Assembly (NCBI GenBank): GCA_001630475.1
Contig: KV419408.1
Coordinates: 558,001-622,000, forward strand
Origin: Sistotremastrum niveocremeum HHB9708
Taxonomy: Eukaryota > Basidiomycota > Agaricomycetes > Sistotremastrales > Sistotremastraceae
DNA: 64,000 nucleotides
Direction of reading: 5' to 3'
Positions 12,727 to 25,616 of this stretch are shown in pieces (position 1 is the first letter of the stretch; every line of letters begins with the position of its first letter). Below the pieces are notes generated by a model. It was not told the origin of the DNA and searched no databases. It was given only the letters and a program-made list of their open reading frames with translations. The position numbers and the translations under genes are program-made.

Positions 12727-15700
12727 TCAATTAACACTACCGTCGGTAAGAGAACCTGGAACGAAGGGATCGACAACAATCTTGTGTCGAACAGATGACA
12801 AACTCACCATCATGTTCTGAGAGGAACCAAAGGTAGCCAATGCTGTCGCTGAAAATTGTTTAGTGTTGGAGAAGGTCATGGAACGAATCCCATACATTTC
12901 TTCGGCCCAGGCTTCGTCGTCGACTGAAGCACCGCGGTTGAGCTCTGGGCAGACGGCCCAGAAGGCACACTAGTGGAAGGGGGCACGGTTATTGGCTTGG
13001 TTTGGCTATCGTTGGTGCGAATGAGCTGCCGTACTGAACCTCAAATAGAGATCTATGAACTGACTTGAGTGCAAGGATTGAAAACAGGCCGCCGACAACC
13101 GGCCTAATGGTATGTAAATCAAGATCCGGTGAGTAAGAAGATTAGAATCCATACCTTGCTTGCCATTGTCTTGATTCTCCGTTGTATATGTTATAAAAAT
13201 CGCCGAAAGGAACATGAGACTGTCCGGCCGACAAATAATTATGGACGAGTGAAATCAGAAGGCTTCTTGTTGAGAGATCTCCAGCAGTTGCTGCCAGAAA
13301 GAGTGTCCAATCTTTCTCATGATTGAGTATCATAAGCAGAGAGCATAGATCTTGTTTGGATCGGATACTCACCTACCTTGGCCATTCCAGGCAAAGTGCT
13401 ATCCAAGGTGACGCCGTAATCGGTCTGAGTCCACTTCGTGGGTGTCGTTAACGAAGAATATAGGTCGGAGGATACTAAATTCGTTCCAAGAAGCAAATCA
13501 GGGTATAGATCATAGCCAAGGGTAGACGATGTGAGATTGTCGTATGACGACAACAAATCACCCTTCGAGTCAATGGCGAGCTGTTGCCATTGCGAAATAT
13601 AGGAAGACGCAATATCCTGGAGGGGATGTCAGGCATTTTATGTCTGGGAGAGACATCACTGACGCTGTAGCTCGGCTCAGTGTCGGTTATGTTTAAGGCC
13701 GATCGTACCTCTGCCATTGCTTTGATCGCGATGATGCCTTTTAGAGAAAGCAAAGTCGAATTGGGAGCCCGGGGCAAGAAAGCCATGTCCGTTGACATTC
13801 TGTGACGGTAAACCGATAAGATCCTGCCAGGATGTAGACCTATGGACTGACTGATTTCCAGGATATAGAGCATTATCAACGAGATAGTCGGCAAGGCCCT
13901 TGAGGGTGTCGTACTATAGAACACAAAGTCAAGACCAGAACGCGTGCAAGCAGGATAGGCGAACATAGTTGACCAGCTGTCCACCGTTGCCTGACGCTTG
14001 TGCCATAGCTAAACTCATGATGAGTAGATTTGCAGATTCTACTGTCATAGATAAAATCATCAACGCGACTGAGTATTCTGTGTCCTACCTTCAACACCTG
14101 TAGAGTTCAATGGACTCTGATTTCCAATCACATCAGGATAATTCCCTGAGCAAAAATAAGCGGGAGGTCATCAATGTGACGAATGAATGTACCAAGGTCA
14201 TGTGGAGCGAAGGCTTGTTGATATGAACCCGATCGCATGTATTGAAAGTCAACCTCGAGGATGTAACCGAGGAGTGCAGGATTCGTATAAAGGAAAATAG
14301 GAGACATCGCATATAAAATGTCTAATGTGTTTGTTGGCCTACGCATTCTACTCATCAATATAAGCAAAAAAATCGAAACAGATATCTTACCCGGAACCTG
14401 TAGCCAGGAAGACAAGAACGTCAGATGTGTTCCATGCTCCAGATTCGTCCTTTGATGTAGTTATCTCGATTCCAGAAAAAGCCTGTCTGGTTGCCAGCGC
14501 CAGAATTTCGGCGTATTGAGTCGAAGTGGCGGATGCCGCATTCACTAGTTGCTGATCAAATGCCATGGATGCGTTCATAGCCCGGGGGTAATCTGATAGA
14601 AAGTATTGAATCTGACGATTGGAATGAGTCGCTGCGGAATGAGATCGTGGCTATTTTGATTCCTACAGCTGTTGTTGCATTTGAGAATTGCGACAGGTAG
14701 AAAAGTGAGCGTGTCTGGAGGGTTTCCGGTCCTGCAGCGTATTGAACAGCAGGATCTCGAGATAACCCCAAGGCAAATACAACGGGAGAAGTAGGCTCCA
14801 TGATACTCGCCAGGTCAACAGATAGACCGAATACAGGATTATCCCTTAAAACAAGAAGCGGAGAAGTAAGTCACAGTGGAATCAAGACCTAGAAGAAGGA
14901 TTACTGATAAATGCCTCTGAAATCGTTGTCTTGACTGTTTTGTAGTGTACCGTTCTGTATGAATGTTTGGCGCACAATGTGATTGCTTCCCGTCTGGTAC
15001 GTGACACCGTCTCCCTAATGTTCGAAAACGCTGCGTAAGTGGCATATGTGACCCAATCAAGTACGCTACCTACATTAGATGTGGCGTAGAAGACAGTGGA
15101 CCCTTGAGACTGAGAATCATCGATTGCGAACGAAGAAGCTTGTGGAGCCAGTTGTACTTGGTGAACAATGTTATTGGAAACTTCCGTCAACCAAGCGACC
15201 GTCAAGGACCTGTCGCCACTTGTCCATTCTAGCTCGAGGAAGAGAATAAGCAAGATATAGCAACTATCCATGATAGCCTCACCGGAACTGATATCTGAGT
15301 ACACCTGGACGTTGTGTGATGCACCGTCCAATGATCGAACACTGACTGTTAGATAAGAAAAGGGCATAGATTGTCTGATCAGGTCCATGGGCTAAAGAAG
15401 TTGAATGTCACGGAAACTTGAAATGATGTTTATACTTACTTCGATTGGACTAATAAATGTTGCGGTGAGTTCGACAGGACCAGCCTCCAGTACGAACAAG
15501 CTCTGCGTAGCTGTAAAGGAGGATTTGGTCTGATTGGCCTGTTGGCCTTCGGCATATGCTCCAAGCCACCGGTAAGCGGTTCCGTCGACGCGCACATAGC
15601 CAGTCCACCCTAGGTTCTGCCATGGTGGGTTAGACATTGGTAAATCACGGGACATTAAAGAAATACACTCGGCGGTCCAGTCCAGAACGTCGGCCACTGG

Positions 15701-15891
15701 TTTGATAAGGGCATTGACGCATTTCCGCCACTAATCCAACAGTTAAGGAACGGTGATCTGACAGCCAACGGAATTGAGGGAGGATGGAAAGGGCTCGCTT
15801 CCCAAGGGACCAGTGGAGTTTGTATTTGAGCGGATGCACCATTGACATGAAGACCGAGAAGACTGAGAAGACCGAGCGTGACCAGCACCAT
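12727..15891 (-). CDS. gtaA: Secreted GtaA-type glutaminase
   Basis: Extracellular enzyme that hydrolyses L-glutamine to glutamate and ammonia, with the DUF5127/DUF4965/DUF1793 architecture of fungal glutaminase A. The signal peptide is MVLVTLGLLSLLGLHVNGA. Blocks in order: PPSIPLAVRSPFLNCWISGG, NQWPTFWTGP, LGWTGYVRVDGTAYRWLGAY, LTATFISPIE, SMPFSYLTVSVRSLDGASHN, VQVYSDISSGE, VFALGLSRDPAVQY, ATRQAFSGIEITTSKDESGA, LSLKGIIAIKAMAEV, YDLYPDLLLGTNLV, and near the end VGGLFSILAL. At least ten introns break it. After the catalytic part a short Pro/Ser-rich stretch (PITVPPSTSVPSGPSAQSS) leads to a poorly defined C-terminus. The stop at 12727 is the first plausible one, so the 3' end is uncertain. Secretion suggests scavenging of amino nitrogen. 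Confidence 0.85.
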
Positions 15892-15974
15892 GAGGGGAGA
15901 GAGCAGGAGAACAAATAGTTGAGACCATCAGGACAGACGGAAAGATAACAACGGTGTCCAGGACTGAGCGTGTA
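15892..15974. promoter_or_regulatory. gtaA upstream region cut off by a MITE insertion
   Basis: Only 83 bp separate the gtaA start codon from the MITE that begins at 15975, so the MITE now forms part of the upstream regulatory sequence of gtaA. No TATA box is evident in these 83 bp. Confidence 0.45.
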
Positions 15975-16242
15975 CTGTGCGCCAACAATCTAGTGTCCCA
16001 GTCACGTGTCACACCACCTCTCGGTGGGACACTAAAAAGTGTCCCGTCACATGTCACATAGATTTTTGGGACACTTTTTATATAAAACAATTTTTCAAAT
16101 CTCAAAATTTCGCCCAGAAAAGCTGTTTGGGACACATTTTTTCTTTCGGTCACACAAAAAATTTTGGTTTGGGACAGTGGGACACTCGGTTCATTTTTGT
16201 CACACGTCACAGGGCCTGGGACACTTGTTTGTTGGTGCACAG
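15975..16242. mobile_element. MITE-like non-autonomous DNA transposon with TA target duplication
   Basis: Left end CTGTGCGCCAACAATCTAGT... and right end, read in reverse complement, CTGTGCACCAACAAACAAGT... form terminal inverted repeats of 27 bp with 24 matches, both ending AGTGTCCCAG. The element is flanked by TA on both sides (15973-15974 and 16243-16244), the target duplication typical of Tc1/mariner/pogo-type elements. It is 268 bp long with no coding capacity. The interior is AT-rich and holds about eight copies of GGGACA or TGTCCC in mixed orientation, and four GTCACnnGTCAC-like motifs. It is therefore a mobilised-in-trans element or relic. No transposase was seen in the window. Confidence 0.82.
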
Positions 16243-16974
16243 TAGGAGGTGATCGAAGCCATCGACCGTCAGATGCATGATGCGATTGCCAGTGACCGGC
16301 CATCACGAATTGCCGAGTGATCGCGACCAGAACTGGCTTCAGTAACGAGCTCATGATATGTCTTATCCAATCGTTGGATCAACTGAAGTGCACTGAAGCA
16401 TAAGTACATGGATTCTAGCTCTTATGACCGCGAAGTCCGAGGTGAAGCCGGCGAGTCGATCGCTCCGGAATCCGGATGTTGCAAATGACAGGCTGAAACA
16501 AAAAGAGCGAGAGCAGTCGTTTGTTGACATTAATATTGGTGCACCATAGTACGTATATACAGTGCCAGATGCTCGATCAGAAATAAGAAATGTGTAGTTG
16601 ACGTTCATGACATAGATTCTACTCAATCGGCAATCTGATAGCGGGGCGCTCCCAGTACCCAACTTGAATAGTCGCGAATTTCCAGTACGCGCTAATACAG
16701 TACTCCTGTACTAGTGATATGGGGATTCGCGAGCTACATGTAGTCACCTAACCGTGACACATGAATTCGTTCCGGTTTGCGAACCTTTTTCAAGTCGCAT
16801 CTTGTGAGCTATATTATATATAGAAGGGCGACGTCTTGTCGCATGTGCGATGTAAGGTACTCCGCTGCATAGTAAGATTGATGAAATTTGTCTGCAATGA
16901 ATTCATTTCCTCTTGGTACAATCTGGTGCCTTTTCTACATATTCCTGACCCGGAAGCGGGAACGGCGTTCGAGA
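16243..16974. other. Intergenic stretch between MITE and F-box gene
   Basis: 732 bp with no supportable gene. It holds a weak nested palindrome: arms TCGCGAAT (16672-16679) and ATTCGCGA (16725-16732), with an inner 5-bp hairpin at 16699-16712. A TATATATA-like AT run lies near 16812-16821. It probably contains the 3' end of the F-box transcript and perhaps distal gtaA regulatory DNA. Confidence 0.5.
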
Positions 16975-18156
16975 TTATGCGTTCAAGACCGTGAACTTCG
17001 TCAAAAGACTCGAAAAGTTCCAGAGAGGGGAGGAAACCGGGTTGATCTTTGCGACGACCATCGAATGTTTGTACCAGCCCTGGATCCCTGGATTCGAAGA
17101 GGTAGACGGTGGACAGCAAAGGAATGCAGCTAAATGCTCCATCAGGAGGGCGGGACGCATGGGGCTCCATGAAATACAAAGTCTACGCAGCGGGGGTGGG
17201 GTACTAGCCAGAGTCGTCAACGCCGCAACAGAGCGCCCCAAGCCGCCTACTAAGGATTCCAACTTGGGGATCACCAACGCTTTCAAGAAGCTGGGCACGG
17301 ACCACATGCCGCCGAGTTGCAAATGCCGAAGTCTCTCTAATCTGACAGGTCCGTGCTCTGCGTAAGAACGAGTGAGGATGTAGCCGCCCGTTAGTTCTAT
17401 GACCAGTGATTCAAGCCGCAGCATGGTCTTCAGGGCAGGGATAATCGACTTTGGGTAAGAAAATGATTTCAGGTTCATCTCAAATAACTCAAGTGTGATG
17501 AGTCGACTGAGATTGAGAATGTCATACTTGATGGCAGCATTGTTGACAGATATCGACTGAATAGGCTTGGCAGACGAGCATCCGGTTCGTGGCCAACCTC
17601 GACTTCGAGCATATAGGTGAGCATGCTCTTCGGAATCCCATGCTCCCACATGAAGACTGACTTCTTCGTAAGTGGTTGAGCGCAGTATGGATGCAAACCA
17701 ATCGAAGGCCTCCAAATCACCGTCGAGATGGAATGAGCTGATTTCAAAATCTCGGTCTTTGCATTGCAATGCTTGTTCGATGTATTTCCATTCCTCGTTC
17801 AGGGTTGGCTCTTTGATTAGAGCCACGATGGTGATGCTACGAGGAATGTCTGAATCACCAAGTCGCTCTTTCCACAAAAGGTACTTTTGCTTTGGAGAGC
17901 GGTCATCCAGTCAGATGTAAGACCACAGCGGTACGTGAACTAATGCCACAGATCTCCAGAGACTGCAGACTAAGACAGCTACGGCTGGAAAGTTGTTGTG
18001 ACGTTGGACCGCCAGCTCAAACAAGGCAGATAGGAGCTCGTACGGGAGTTGATTGATGAACACGGCGCTGTTAATCAGACTCATGTCCGGACTGCCAATG
18101 CCTTTTGTTTCGACCGACGCCGCAGCTTCGTCCACGTCGTACTCCGGAGTCGACAT
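16975..18156 (-). pseudogene. F-box/LRR-like protein gene interrupted by an in-frame TGA
   Basis: An ATG at 18156 (MSTPEYDVDEAAASVETKG) leads into an F-box motif, INQLPYELLSALFELAVQ, then VAVLVCSLWRSVALVHVPLW, the usual agaric F-box core. Six bases after LWS an in-frame TGA (17911-17913, complement) stops translation. The same frame then continues open for about 310 codons to 16975, starting LDDRSPKQKYLLWKERLGDS. That downstream part looks like the leucine-rich continuation: LITLELFEMNLKSF, MLRLESLVIELTGGY, RLRHLQLGGMWSVPSFLKAL. So one nonsense codon splits a gene of about 390 codons. A 51-nt in-frame intron (GTACCG..CAAAAG) could remove the stop, but it would delete the conserved PLW motif and has a poor acceptor. 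Recent pseudogene, read-through, or sequence error. Confidence 0.62.
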
Positions 18157-18694
18157 CGTACTGGTCGTGATTGCGGCCGGGATCGAATTGGCTTCGACTG
18201 GCGCACTGACAGTGGCAGTTTTAAATGGAGTCTCTTGTAGTGGAATTTGGAGTGGCTTTCGAGGAGCACCCTTCTGAAACCAACATGAGCACTCGAAAAT
18301 AAGTGACGGCGGCCTAATTGTCGTACCTTCACGACCATCTGCCGCCACTTGGACAAAGATAATGGCATAGAGTATCATTGGCACACCTACGAGACAGTCG
18401 GGTCGGTTAAGTTGAGCATGAATTCAGACGAAAAGGAACCTCGTTGCGGTCCTCAGGTGGTGTAGTGAACTTCCAGTGACTAGAGAGCACAGCCTCTCAT
18501 CCCCTACATATGGACGCGAACAATTGTCCGTTCTAATGCAGAGTTTCTGTTCTGTTTCACACCTATCATATAGGGTGTTTAGTTTGGCCCTCGTTCAAGT
18601 TCACGGCAGACTCGACCAGAGATCTAGAGTACCTCAAGTTTTCTTTGTCGTCCGAGTCAAGGAGTCGCTTGTCCCGCTGGTGTGACGTAACGCG
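18157..18694. other. Divergent intergenic region (F-box gene / ELP6)
   Basis: 538 bp between the F-box start codon and the ELP6 start. The F-box frame stays open to 18384, so a longer N-terminus is possible, but no family feature supports it. I see no RNA gene or repeat here; it presumably holds both promoters. Confidence 0.4.
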
Positions 18695-19600
18695 ATGATA
18701 CCTGGCTTCCTCGACTTCGACGAGCTGCGACATGGTGGCTCGCTCTACCTGATTACCGACGATGTTGCATCTCCTGCTACTTTTCTGCTCCATCGTGCAA
18801 TACATGCCTCTTTGAAAAAAGCTTCTGGGAATCGATGTGTCATTGTGTCATCTGAAGACATTTCTTACTGGAAAGCTATCGCTATCAGGTCTGTAAGTAT
18901 TGCAGACATTGGGTCATTTCAGGTGATTGAATTCTCGGCGTAGGGTGTCAATCTTGATGATTGTCAAAGAAGTGGCACTTTGAATTTTGTGGACTGTTTC
19001 GATGCACTCTCCTTGCCTTCCAAGCCTTTTGTCCTGTCGCAGAACGAACACGATCTTTCACTATCTCTTTTGTTCCGACGCATTGAAGAGTGTTTGGCTG
19101 CGCATACTACCGGGACTCCATTCATTGTCATCGATGATGTTGCATCTCTTGAGTGGACGGGCCTGTCTCCAACGGAAGTATCTCGTTTCGTACGTGCTCT
19201 GGTGTCATTGGCAAGACGAGTGAGTAATGGGTTCAACAAGGAATATCATGATCTCATGTGCTCCTTTCGTAGTTCGATGCAACCATCATAGCTCGGCAGC
19301 ATGTTCTCGGCTCCCCAACTCCAAACCTCGCCACTAGAATACTGCTAGAACTTTGCGCCGTCCATGTCGAGGTGCTACCGCTAGCTACTGGCCGAAGTGG
19401 CGCAGTAACTGGAGAGGTCCGTGATGATAAACGAGATCTTAATCTGTTCTCACCTCTGATAGATCGCCATTCACCGTGGTCATGCTGCAGGTCGAGATCA
19501 GGAGCTCAAAGTAGTGCCACGAAGTAGAGCGGTGCAATATAAACTGTCAGACCATAGTGCATTATTCTTTCAGCGAGGAACTGGAGCAGGAATCCTGTAG
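18695..19600 (+). CDS. ELP6: Elongator complex subunit Elp6
   Basis: RecA-like, ATPase-inactive subunit of the Elp4-Elp5-Elp6 ring of Elongator, which supports wobble-uridine modification of tRNAs. The start is MIPGFLDFDELRHGGSLYLI. An intron after IAIRS joins GVNLDDCQRSGTLNFVDCF. Further blocks are TTGTPFIVIDDVASLEWTGL, SRFVRALVSLARR, FDATIIARQHVLGSPTPNLA and TGEIAIHRG. The C-terminus, VQYKLSDHSALFFQRGTGAG, aligns well with human ELP6 (YKIQDKSVSFFAKGMSPAVL). The protein is about 240 residues, the normal size. Three introns are inferred, at about 18893-18944, 19220-19272 and 19417-19464. Stop TAG is at 19598. Confidence 0.85.
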
Positions 19601-19768
19601 ACAATAGTGCTACTGTATCATATGTTTGCCAACGAATCCTACACAATACGCGTACGACTTGGTAATCTGAATTTTCGAGCCTGAATTTATCGCGGGCCGC
19701 TTGCATCCGGCACTACGCCTCCCGAGCTGCCTCCCGGCGACTCTGATTGGCAACTTGGTCGCCGCAGT

Positions 19769-22423
19769 ATGTCTTTCGAGCAGCTCTTTACAGTCTCGAG
19801 CTTGGATATCTTAATTCCAGAGCGTCTGGAATCTCCCCCTGACTTGCTATCAGACGACCAGAGTGTATGGATAAACTCAGTCGTTGGTCAAGGTTCCAGA
19901 ACACAGGCATTCTATGGTAAGTCTGGAGTCAGGTTTTCAGTCAACCCTTGCCTATGACCTTATTCTTCAGATGAATACCTGGAATTCTATCTCTTCGTGA
20001 ATATTCTGCACCCCGAGACGTCCCATGTCACCACCGCCAGTCTTGCCCGCCCTCCGACGTCCTTGCTTTTGTACCTTTCTCATCTCCAAATATCTCTGGA
20101 CGCTAGTTATATTCCTCTAGAGTCTGGAGAATCGACCCCGCCCTCATCGTCTTATACTTCATCGCTACGATTGGGTCCCACACCAACAACAACGAAAAGC
20201 TCTCTCCCAGCGTCCCTGGCTCACCCAACGAGCTTTCCTCCCAACACGCCACATCCCACGCCGAGCTCGACTGATAAAGACCGTCGATATGCTCGTACAG
20301 ATGGTGCCATAATACAATCCTACATTTGGGGAGAAAGGAGAAAAGACGATGCTCAGCTAGGAGATGTTTTCTCTCTCGTGTGGAACAAGGCAACTTCATC
20401 CTGGTGTGCTATTTACCGCATGGGCATTTCTGTTTGTACGTTTTCTTTCAGCCTCTTCTGAACATTTCTCGACAATTTAAAAGCGTATCCTCAGGTGCCT
20501 ATGGACGAGCCCTTGCTCTGTCTTACTGCCTCGACCACCTTGCGAGATAAACCTCTGCTGATCACACCTGCTCGGATGCCACTGAAGCAATTGATGAAAG
20601 AATATCAAGTGGATACCGAGATATATGACAATAATCGGACAGCCCCGGTTCGCGCAAGTCGCGACTCAATCAGTCTAGAAGAGGATGTGATGCATGGGCT
20701 CGAGGAAGTAAATTTATTGAACATCATCGCTTATGGTGAGAAACAGAGCTCCCTCCATTGCAGATGGATATCCTGATCTATATTTTAGGACCAATTCTCG
20801 AGAATCATCAGGATTCGACTCCGCTCAGTCTGCCCTCCTCACGTCTTAGTCCAAACGTTCGGAAAGACGCTTATGCGCTTCTAACCTCTACTCCGGATTC
20901 TCCTGATAGCGCCGATATCACTCCTACCAGTTCACGTCCCATTCAGACCCTCAGGAAATCTTTTCGTAAAACTCTACGCGCTGTTTCCGGCTTCCATCTG
21001 AGGATGTTGACTGCGTTTGTTCCATACGTCGTCCTCCCTGGAAACATGGATGAAGAAGAAGAATATCGTGAAGCTGGATCAGAAGAACGGACGGTCGTCT
21101 TGTGCGTCGAAGTCGAGAACCAAGGACAATCTGAGGCTGGCTTTTCCGTAGAGTCCATTCTTGTCAAGGTGGGCGGTGATGGGACAAGAACCAGACTGAT
21201 CGGGTGGGGAGATAATGGCTTTTCAGAGCCCGAACAAATCTATCCACTTCATATAAGACCAGGCGAACAATTCAACCTTTTATATGCGGTTTCATTTCTT
21301 CGATCACCTGATGCCTTCCCGTTTCCCAACTCCACTCGTGCCTCGGGTACAGCATTCCATCCTAATATTGACTTTCAACGGCCCGTATCGATTGTCATAC
21401 AAGGTCGACCATACACTGCAAAAGACTTGGTCGGTCGTGGCGAACGACGTTATACAACGGAAACTTTTACTTCGCGATGGAATTGCATTCTGGACTTGAC
21501 CACAGCCCAGAAAGTCAAAACGCGTCCAGTTTCTCTGACATCCAATCAGGACGTCTTACCAGTTCCTGCGTCCCCGTTCCCTATTTCAAGTCCAAAGCAC
21601 TGGACGAAACTTGCACAAATGCAGGATGCGCAGTCACAGACTCAGGCGACAATTGTCGGAGGTCGTCATGCATTCTCGCAAACGGGAGCACGCAGCAACA
21701 AACCTTTACCACCCATTCTCCCGTCGACGTTCAGTCGGGATCCTGTCAAGCGTTCATCTACTCCCGTTGGAAGCAGCTCTGGGAGATTACCCGCTACTTC
21801 TACTACACCCGCATATCCTGCCTATTCCGGCACTCCATTACCCCCTACACCGCCATCTGTACATCCCACAGGTCGCGACATTCAAGTGAACGGATCCGCC
21901 GTCTCGGCGCGCAGGCAAGGATTCAATGAGTCATCGCCTACGATCGATAGTCACCATTCCCCACATGGGCCGATGCCATCAAATGGTCAGTCTATTATCG
22001 TCTCCGTGCAGTTGCTCCAGTCTTCGTCGGGGCCTGAAACCAGCAATTTGATTTATCCGGGAGATGTATTCTCTCTTGAGATATTTGTTTTCAACGAGTC
22101 TTCCCGGACTCGACGATTTGAAATTGGCCATCTGGACCGACGCAGTAGACATAAAGACAAATCTGCCAAAGCAGGCACTCTGGCAGAGAAAGATCTGGGA
22201 CCCGGCATAACGCCTATGGAGAATCACGTCAGAATAGGGTGAGCTGTAGTGCATCTGAGTTCAAATTTTCAAGCTTTCACACCTCTTGCCTTGCAGACCG
22301 CTTCGTCCACAAACATGTCAATCAGTGAGAATGAAGTTCTTAGCTCTGCGCCCTGGACTTCACGCGATCGATACCCTTTCTTTAACCGACGTGCAGCTCG
22401 GTTCTGTTCTAAATCTGCGGTGA
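19769..22423 (+). CDS. TRS65: TRAPP-II specific subunit Trs65
   Basis: Subunit of the TRAPP-II tethering complex, a Rab exchange factor for late-Golgi and endosomal traffic. It starts MSFEQLFTVSSLDILIPERL. After an intron, YLEFYLFVNILHPETSHV and SLLLYLSHLQISLDASYIPL match the N-terminus of the Trs65 family (PF12735). Later come GFHLRMLTAFVPYVVLPGN, TVVLCVEVENQGQSEAGFSV, LHIRPGEQFNLLYAVSFLRS and WNCILDLTTAQ, then a Ser/Pro-rich region, then FSLEIFVFNESSRTRRFEIG. The last exon, joined after VRIG, encodes PLRPQTCQSVRMKFLALRPG and TDVQLGSVLNLR, matching the Ig-like family ending. Stop TGA is at 22421. About 800 residues. Confidence 0.83.
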
Positions 22424-22578
22424 GAATTCTAGCGACACCGCAGTGAATGTCTGCTTATTCGTCGCCTCCAGATCCGTTATGGATATCAGCGTACACGATT
22501 ATCGAGAAATATAATCTTAGGTTTCGAGAGGTACATGTACAATCCTATAATACTGAATTCCATTCCTGATCCCATAAT

Positions 22579-23826
22579 TTAATGTAACCCATCCTTATAC
22601 AGCTGCTTCCAGCTTTCACGCTCTGACCACGCAGCCCAGTAGGCCTGAACGCGGGCCGGCACGGGCTCTCCCAGTTCCTTCTCAAGAGCCAGTACGCCCT
22701 TGCTGTCGGGGGATCCTCCAACAACGGCTCCAATGCGCGCGATCCAGGCGCCAACATGAAAATCAGCTGCATGATCCGTCAAAACCCGCGACTTTGCATT
22801 CATGAATGAACAAAACAAACCTTCTCCTGGTTTCTCGCCTGCGATAAATCCACTCGAAGGAAGATACCCGGGCAGGGTTTTCAAGATAAATTCTTTGAGT
22901 GACTCCCAGTGTCCTTGCGACTGGGTAAAGAATGCAGCCTTGGCATCGTCACTGGCAGTGCCGGCGTAAAACGAGTTCAAGGCACCGTTGCCCGCGAGCT
23001 TTGCGTCGTAGAATGATTTGAGTTCAGGTGGGGCGGTGGGAGCATACTTCTCTAAAGCCTCTTGGCCTATGGATGCTTGTTAGATTGAGCCATGCGAAGT
23101 CGGACTAAACTCACGGTTCTTGAGGAACATACCCGGAACTGATTGTCCCTTGGCACTCAACTCTTCCTCGTTGCGCTATCATGAATGTCAGATCTTACAC
23201 TGGATCCGTTCTCGACGACAAACAACGCACAGATAAAAGCTGGGGTAATGTAAGACATTCGTTTCACTACCGGTTTCAGAAAGAGGGAAACGCACCAGAG
23301 CAAAGTTTGGATCAACGCTGTCCTCGTGAACAAGATCAATGATCTTAGGGTCAGACGAGGGGAGAGGTGTAGGAGCGTGCTTGATGAGATAATCAACTAC
23401 GTCCTTGGTGTTGGTATAGACATGTTCCCCGTCAACGAGAGTTGGCAAGGTGGCATTGGGATTGATCTTGACGAATTTGGGATCAAAGTTGGCGCCATTC
23501 ACTGAGGAGGAAGTACTGCGATTAGCACAAATATTGCGTATTGTGACGAAAGTATATGCACCAAGGTTGACTTCCGTTTCCTTGATAGCACCCTCGGGAT
23601 AATCAAGCTCGCCGCTGTTACAGAGTTTAACGGAATGTCGTTGACACGGCATCTGAGACATACATTGCAAGAGCGGGGGCTGCAGCCCAGACCTGGATAA
23701 CTGTAAGTAAGGTACAGGAGCACAGACAGCAAAGTCACTAACAGAGCCGCCGAAAGTGTAAATAACAGGCTACGCAAATTGTAAGCACAGAAGTTTGATC
23801 GGTTGGGAACGACTTACAGTAGACAT
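22579..23826 (-). CDS. Glutathione S-transferase
   Basis: Cytosolic GST with a thioredoxin-fold N-terminal half and a helical C-terminal half. A three-codon first exon (MST) is followed by PVIYTFGGS and VWAAAPALA. The core of the N-domain is GAIKETEVNL, FDPKFVKINPNATLPTLVDG and VYTNTKDVVDYLIKHAPTPL, where NPNATLPTL holds the cis-proline that binds glutathione. The helical part runs QSVPGMFLKNRQEALEKYAP, LNSFYAGTASDDAKAAFF, DHAADFHVGAWIARIGAVVG and ends SWKQLYKDGLH. At least five introns. The class is unclear; similar GSTs are numerous in wood-decay fungi. Neighbouring genes (cytochrome b5 reductase, epoxide hydrolase, GGT) suggest a detoxification setting. A TATA box lies about 45 bp upstream. 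Confidence 0.87.
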
Positions 23827-23868
23827 TGTAGGTGATGATAGTGATTCGCATTTGGTGCATTGAATGCC

Positions 23869-23876
23869 ATTTTATA
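23869..23876 (-). promoter_or_regulatory. TATA box of the GST gene
   Basis: TATAAAAT on the minus strand, 43-50 bp upstream of the GST start codon at 23826. The position and sequence fit a core promoter element. Confidence 0.55.
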
Positions 23877-24058
23877 GCAGCAGCAAACACCGACGCAGAC
23901 CGTACCCGAAACCGGCCCCCTTGCGATCACCGACCGCTCGGTCTCGGATCAGAAATCGGAATCGGAGATATGCCAAATCAAGTAATATTCCGCTACATAA
24001 ATGGCTAATCTAGATCTCTACCATAAACCCTTTGGTGCTCTCGACGAAAATATTTTCT

Positions 24059-25616
<1,558 letters not shown>

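Noticed and set aside
11487-15891. Single fused gene made of glutaminase and the Dlt1-like protein
   Set aside because: Dlt1 has its own ATG directly before its first membrane helix, and the two families are not known to be fused; about 240 bp of non-coding sequence lie between.
17860-17935. A 51-nt in-frame intron to rescue the F-box gene
   Set aside because: It would remove the conserved PLW motif and has no pyrimidine tract at the acceptor; I kept the nonsense reading but noted the alternative.
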